Source: Pirellulales bacterium
GTDB lineage: Bacteria; Planctomycetota; Planctomycetia; Pirellulales; JALHPA01
Length of the DNA stretch: 64,000 nt
Assembly (NCBI GenBank): GCA_033762255.1
Contig: JANRLT010000021.1
Span: 272,559 to 336,558 of the forward strand
Direction: 5' to 3'
The translations under genes were made by a program, and so were the position numbers. How positions within the stretch are numbered: position 1 is the stretch's first letter; every line of letters starts with the position of its first letter. The notes beneath the pieces are model-generated. The model was not told where the DNA came from and searched no databases. It saw only the letters and a list, made by a program, of their open reading frames with translations. Positions 60,250 to 64,000 of this stretch are shown here, one piece after another.

Positions 60250-60616
60250 TTTCACCCACATCGCGAACCAATGGGTTCGCGGTTAACACGGCCCCCTCTT
60301 CGGCCGCCCCGGAGACAGGGCCGTTTTCATTCGGGGAGTGCGCTTTTCCCGGCATGCCGAACTCCGGGAAAATGGCCATCGCGTACGTTCCGCCCTGTGC
60401 CAAAAATAGTGTAACCCCAAAAATGACGCAATCGAATCTGAAAAATCGTAAGCCTGAAGAGGTGGGAACGCCATTACTCGCTGACGACCCATGAAGAATA
60501 TGCAATTATTCCACCGCACACGAGCGCCGAACCACAGATTTCCCCGCTCGGCGCGTACGGGTTGCACAGTTGATCTTCGCATCGCAGATCGTCGCGCCGG
60601 TTGCCATCAGCGTCCA

Positions 60617-60697
60617 TTAAGCCGCCCGGCGACTGTAACTTTTCAACATCCCGCCGAGTCGTTGCCGGCAGCGAATTTCGTGCAGCGAGACTACTTG
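60617..60697 (-). pseudogene. Transposase remnant (C-terminal end)
   Basis: Minus strand reads SLHEIRCRQRLGGMLKSYSR then RAA and a stop at 60617-60619, the terminal motif of an rve-type (IS481/IS3-like) transposase. An in-frame stop lies directly upstream. Decayed relic. Confidence 0.7.
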
Positions 60698-60964
60698 GGC
60701 ATTGCTGTTAACTCACTTGGCATAATTTGTAACCCGTCGGTTTCGGTTTTTGCCACCGAAACCGCCTCGAACTACGTAAGTTCAGGCCAATTCAGGAGTT
60801 AGCAAAATCGCAAAAGAGAGTATTGTTACGAAGAGGGTCGGTTTCGGGGAGCTTTCTTATTTTGCGGAATTTCCGCCGACCTACGGGTTGCACTGGAACT
60901 TGTTCCGGTGTGCGCAGCACAAGAAGCCCACTGGATGTAGCGGAAATATTTGTAGAAATGCTTC
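60698..60964. other. Region between transposase relic and toxin
   Basis: Part of R1. It has no gene; an in-frame TAG at 60953-60955 blocks any upstream extension of the toxin frame. Confidence 0.6.
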
Positions 60965-62365
60965 TTGCCGCTGCGCGGCCAAGGAACAAGTTCCTTGGGT
61001 ACCCTTGCGAATCATCTGGGCTACCCGCTGACCGCCGCGGACAAGGCGCGGGGCTACCGCACCATCGCGCTGGCCGCCGAACTCTTTGGCGATTACCTGC
61101 TGACCGCCGGCGTTGGAACACTGGCCAAAGGGGCGAATTGGCTCGCCCGCACGTTCAAATACGCCGATAATGTCCACGAGGTGGCGTTTGCCGCCGATAA
61201 GCTGGGGGACGCCAGCCGGGCCTTGCGGCAAATCGACACGTTCACGCCGGACGGTTTGGCGACGTTGGCCAAGGAATCGCCCACTGGGGCACTCTCAAAG
61301 CTCGACGACGCCGGGCGGTTGGTGGCCCAACACCCCAATGGTAGCCCAATCGGGGGTCAAGCGACTTCCCGGTTCGTTGACGATTTGGCGGATAGCAGGC
61401 TGAAAATCATCAACAATGACGGCTGCTTCCCGGCTGGCACGTTGATCAATACCTCTGCGGGACTCAAACCGGTAGAAGCAATTATTGCCGGGGATGTCGT
61501 CCACGGGTTAAATTTGTTGACTGGGCTTTGGGAAAGTTGCGCGGTCACCAATACCCGCTCGCTCAACTATTCCGGCAAACTGGTCCGGCTGACGATTGAT
61601 GGTGAAACGCTACGGGCGACTGCCCATCACCCTTTTTGGGTCGTTAGAGGAGAGGATTTGGACCGTCGGCCCCCACCGGAGCATTGTCCGGCCTTGCCCG
61701 AGGGAGCGGCGATCATCGGCCGCTGGGTGGACGCCGCATATCTACTGCCGGGGGATGTGCTGCTGACCCGAAGCGGTGCCGCTGCGGTTAAATCCCAGGA
61801 ATGCGTTTTGCGGGCGATTGCCCTGGAAGACGCCCTCTGCCAAGTGTATAATTTCACCGTCGATGACCTGCACAGCTACACCGTCGGACACGGCGAAGTG
61901 CTGGTGCATAATGTGATTAGCTGTGATGGCTTTGTGTCGCTGGAAGCAATTAATGCGGAATTACGACTCAAGTCCTTTGGCCGTACTCCTAATGCAACTG
62001 CTTTTGAGCGAATAGTAGCGGGAGGTGTACCAAACAAAAGGCCTTTCGATGAATTTCCATGGAGTAATGGAAAATGGGGCAACCGAATTCCTGACCATTA
62101 TATTGAAACTACAGGCACAATCTATGAAGCAACGACATTAGATTGGAATAGTATTGACTTTAGCAATCCCCATTCTGATAGCTATCTTCGGTATTTAAGT
62201 AAATTACGTCAAGCGGAACAAGATGGTTGGCTGTTAAACAATCTTCTCGAAATCAAAAATATTGAGTGGTATGGGTTGACTATATTACCGGAGACAGGGA
62301 GAGCTTCTGAGTTGACTAGGATTTTGCGTAAGCATGGAATCTCTTACTATGTATTGGAGCTTTAA
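60965..62365 (+). CDS. Headless polymorphic toxin with Hint domain
   Basis: 466 residues from TTG at 60965, the only start after an in-frame stop. Residues 11-150 are the end of a carrier region (GTLANHLGYPLTAADKARGY). Residues 154-316 form a Hint (pretoxin) domain: GCFPAGTLI with Cys154, LRATAHHPFWVV with the TxxH block, LPGDVLLT, FTVDDLHSYTVG and a final HN at 315-316. The remaining 150 residues are the toxin: RIPDHYIETTGTIYEATTLD, YLRYLSKLRQAEQDGWLLNN, IEWYGLTILPETG, ILRKHGISYYVLEL. It faintly resembles restriction-endonuclease-like toxins. Base composition falls from GC-rich to AT-rich exactly at the Hint/toxin border (about 61913). No N-terminal secretion module remains, so this is an orphan cassette. 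Confidence 0.75.
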   Translation: MPLRGQGTSSLGTLANHLGYPLTAADKARGYRTIALAAELFGDYLLTAGVGTLAKGANWLARTFKYADNVHEVAFAADKLGDASRALRQIDTFTPDGLATLAKESPTGALSKLDDAGRLVAQHPNGSPIGGQATSRFVDDLADSRLKIINNDGCFPAGTLINTSAGLKPVEAIIAGDVVHGLNLLTGLWESCAVTNTRSLNYSGKLVRLTIDGETLRATAHHPFWVVRGEDLDRRPPPEHCPALPEGAAIIGRWVDAAYLLPGDVLLTRSGAAAVKSQECVLRAIALEDALCQVYNFTVDDLHSYTVGHGEVLVHNVISCDGFVSLEAINAELRLKSFGRTPNATAFERIVAGGVPNKRPFDEFPWSNGKWGNRIPDHYIETTGTIYEATTLDWNSIDFSNPHSDSYLRYLSKLRQAEQDGWLLNNLLEIKNIEWYGLTILPETGRASELTRILRKHGISYYVLEL

Positions 62366-62366
62366 A

Positions 62367-63056
62367 ATGCTTGATTACAAATCAGTTCTAGCCAAGTTTA
62401 GCGAGCATGGCTTTGCTTTGAGTTTTTTCGAACCACGTTGTATGCAATTTGTCATAACACGTGCTATCACAAACTCGCATTTTGAGAGAATAAACTTTCA
62501 TCATAATATCCGAGGTGATAAGATCGCCGCTGGATTAGAACTAACAATTGTTCCAGGACGAACTGCATTAAAAGGGCTTGGGTACTATAGGTCTTTTATA
62601 GAAGCAGCACAAGACAAATTGACAGGATATAGTTCTCTTGATTCGAAAGCAGATCGTAGTGCATTTATTGATCGTTGTGAAAAGGAATATTTTTCCGCCA
62701 TAAAGCAATTTGCAGGAGATTGTCTAACAATTTTGCTAGATAACAGTAAGAACGCAAGGAATGCAGCTGCAAAGTATTTGGAATATCATCCAAACGTAAC
62801 TTATACTTTCAATATAAATGAACAAGTGAATCGCATTTTAAATCAACAAGTTGTCTGTATTCCAAATGGCGAATTGTGTTACAAGCAAGCAATTGCACTA
62901 ATTGCACAATACTGCGGAGTCGTAGAAGGAGATCCGAATTGGTTGACAAAAAGAACCGTATATTCACACAAACGTGAATTAATGGTACGGGTTCAAATTA
63001 TGGCAAGCCGTATTGCAAATGAACCAGGCTGGGAATTTTTCAGGGCAATCGCTTAA
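62367..63056 (+). CDS. Probable immunity protein
   Basis: 229 residues, starting one base after the toxin stop codon with GGAG upstream. AT-rich like the toxin tail, so the two moved together. The sequence (MLDYKSVLAKFSEHGFALSF; ITRAITNSHFERINFHHNIR; LELTIVPGRTALKGLGYYRS) is not a family I recognise. Place, spacing and shared composition make it the cognate immunity gene by the usual polymorphic-toxin layout. Confidence 0.7.
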   Translation: MLDYKSVLAKFSEHGFALSFFEPRCMQFVITRAITNSHFERINFHHNIRGDKIAAGLELTIVPGRTALKGLGYYRSFIEAAQDKLTGYSSLDSKADRSAFIDRCEKEYFSAIKQFAGDCLTILLDNSKNARNAAAKYLEYHPNVTYTFNINEQVNRILNQQVVCIPNGELCYKQAIALIAQYCGVVEGDPNWLTKRTVYSHKRELMVRVQIMASRIANEPGWEFFRAIA

Positions 63057-63068
63057 ATGAGTTCCGCG

Positions 63069-63781
63069 CGCCCCGTGCCAAAAATAGTCGCGTGACTTTT
63101 GCAACAAAAATGGTTAGTGAAATCTGAAGTTCCTGTGACGAAGATCGCAACAAATCGACAGCAACCAGCACTAAAAGAACCGTGCGGTGATGGATTTTCA
63201 TCCATTGCGCGCACCGATAGCGCGGTTAAATTGGGGAAAAGAGACCATGCTCAAGAGACGTCACGCCGTGCGACGGCTGTAACTTTTGAGCAATCCGCCC
63301 AACCGCTGTTTGCAGCGGATATCGTTCAGCGGAACAGCCTCGTCCCGCCGGTTGCCGCACGTGGTCTTCGGCCGCCCGGGTTGCTTCGTGCGAATCAAAA
63401 GTTCATTTTCGATCCCCTCACCCTGATGTGGACGTTCATTGTGATAATGCTTCAGCGTTAATCCGCCTGGGCAGTTTTGTAACCCGGCGGCTTTGGCATT
63501 CGCCACCAAATCCGACTCGAACTATACAAGTACTGACTGAATCAGGAGTTAGAAACATCCCAAAACAGAGAATCGGTTCGTAAAGGGTGTGGCCCGGGGA
63601 GCTTTTCTTATTTTTTGCGGAATTACCGCCAATCGACGGCTTGCACTGAAACTTGTTCCCGTGTGCGCAGCATAAGAAGCCCACTGGATGTAGCGGAAAT
63701 ATTTGTAGAAATGCTTCTTGCCGCTGCGCGGCCAAGGAACAAGTTCCTTGGGTACCCTTGCGAATCACCTGGGCTACCCGC
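63069..63781. repeat. Toxin-flanking repeat R2
   Basis: Copy of R1, 2.7 kb further on, starting at GTGCCAAAAATAGT (63076). The block 63658-63781 matches 60898-61017 at almost every base, including the CCAAGGAAC-AA-GTTCCTTGG palindrome. The two copies bracket the toxin-immunity pair. Confidence 0.75.
63261..63460 (-). pseudogene. Transposase remnant, longer copy
   Basis: Minus strand reads LKHYHNERPHQGEGIENELL, the terminal part of an rve-type transposase core, and ends DIRCKQRLGGLLKSYSRRTA before the stop at 63261. Everything upstream of the HYHNERPHQG motif is missing. Confidence 0.8.
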
Positions 63782-63876
63782 TGTATTTTGCCGATTACGA
63801 GATTCCACTCAAGACTATCAATTACAGAAGTACTCAATCATTGCAGGATTTTTTCACTAGGCGGACCCTAATCTGA
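63718..63876 (+). pseudogene. Second orphan toxin 5' fragment
   Basis: The same TTG and the same first 22 codons as the toxin gene (ending GTLANHLGYPL), then a switch to unrelated codons and a stop at 63874-63876, for 52 codons in all. Probably a broken cassette joint. Confidence 0.5.
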
Positions 63877-64000
63877 AACGCAATTTATGTCAATAAAATA
63901 ATTTCCCGCAGGGGGAATTGGGGTTGTAAAAAACATGGCTGGACGTTACTAGCGGTGCGGGTATCTGACATCCACGCCACTGGGAACGGAGTTCCAGCCA
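63877..64000. other. Right edge
   Basis: No feature seen in the last 124 bases; a gene of the next cassette could begin beyond the window. Confidence 0.5.

Larger units (their letters stand above)
60390..61017. repeat. Toxin-flanking repeat R1
   Basis: About 600 bases related to R2 (63069-63781), in the same orientation. Near-identical blocks are TGTGCCAAAAATAGT at 60397, the transposase 3' end at 60617-60697, and a 120-base block at 60898-61017 that ends in toxin codons GTLANHLGYPL. R1 lacks about 120 bases of transposase sequence present in R2. Confidence 0.75.

Noticed and set aside
60379..60505. Start of a real gene upstream of the displaced integrase tail
   Set aside because: The chromosomal part has no motif and is joined to the tail only by the insertion; more likely a chance chimera.

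Overview
The window reads as chromosomal DNA from a planctomycete, probably near the Pirellulales. Evidence: a giant PEP-CTERM surface protein with dockerin-like EF-hand repeats, an anti-sigma-like protein fused to an H-X9-DG (DUF1559-like) domain, a J-domain-like N-terminus on a long proline-rich membrane protein, DUF1580 and DUF3987 families in a mobile element, weak or absent Shine-Dalgarno sites before many genes, and many dispersed palindromes in intergenic DNA. Genes are mostly single or in short runs on both strands.

0-31 kb is housekeeping and accessory chromosome: a GNAT acetyltransferase, a Cys/His-rich lipoprotein, a ThDP-dependent decarboxylase-like enzyme, a flavin-reductase-like protein, purU, an ECF sigma/anti-sigma pair with overlapping ends, mtnA, a TrmH/SpoU methyltransferase, ilvB, a YheT-type hydrolase, tRNA-Ala(CGC), a MarR regulator next to a tandem-domain esterase, an HtrA-like protease and ftsH. 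31-37 kb is one PEP-CTERM exported protein of about 1946 residues. 37-51 kb holds fliG, mutS, a GH97 glycosidase, a flotillin with an NfeD-like partner, an iron-dependent alcohol dehydrogenase and an isopropylmalate/isocitrate-dehydrogenase-family enzyme.

From 51,570 the content changes. tRNA-Asn(GTT) is the insertion site of an integrative element of about 8.6 kb (51,623-60,249), bounded by a 23-bp direct repeat of the tRNA 3' end. All recognised element genes are on the minus strand: tyrosine integrase, a small Cro/C1-like regulator, a primase/DUF3987 replication protein, an excisionase-like HTH protein, a DUF1580 protein, an ADP-ribosyltransferase-like protein and three unrecognised proteins. 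The most striking observation is that the attachment core lies inside the integrase reading frame. In the integrated state the last 13 integrase codons are antisense tRNA-Asn sequence. A 97-codon open frame at the far end of the element continues the integrase exactly in frame if the two core copies recombine. Integration therefore swaps the integrase C-terminus and separates int from the genes that would lie downstream of it in the circle. The element also carries short direct repeats near both att cores and palindromes placed inside coding sequence.

Right of the element (60.4-64 kb) is an orphan polymorphic-toxin cassette: a headless protein with a Hint domain and an AT-rich C-terminal toxin module, followed one base later by a probable immunity gene. 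It lies between two related repeats that carry transposase 3'-end remnants and the same short piece of toxin 5' coding sequence.
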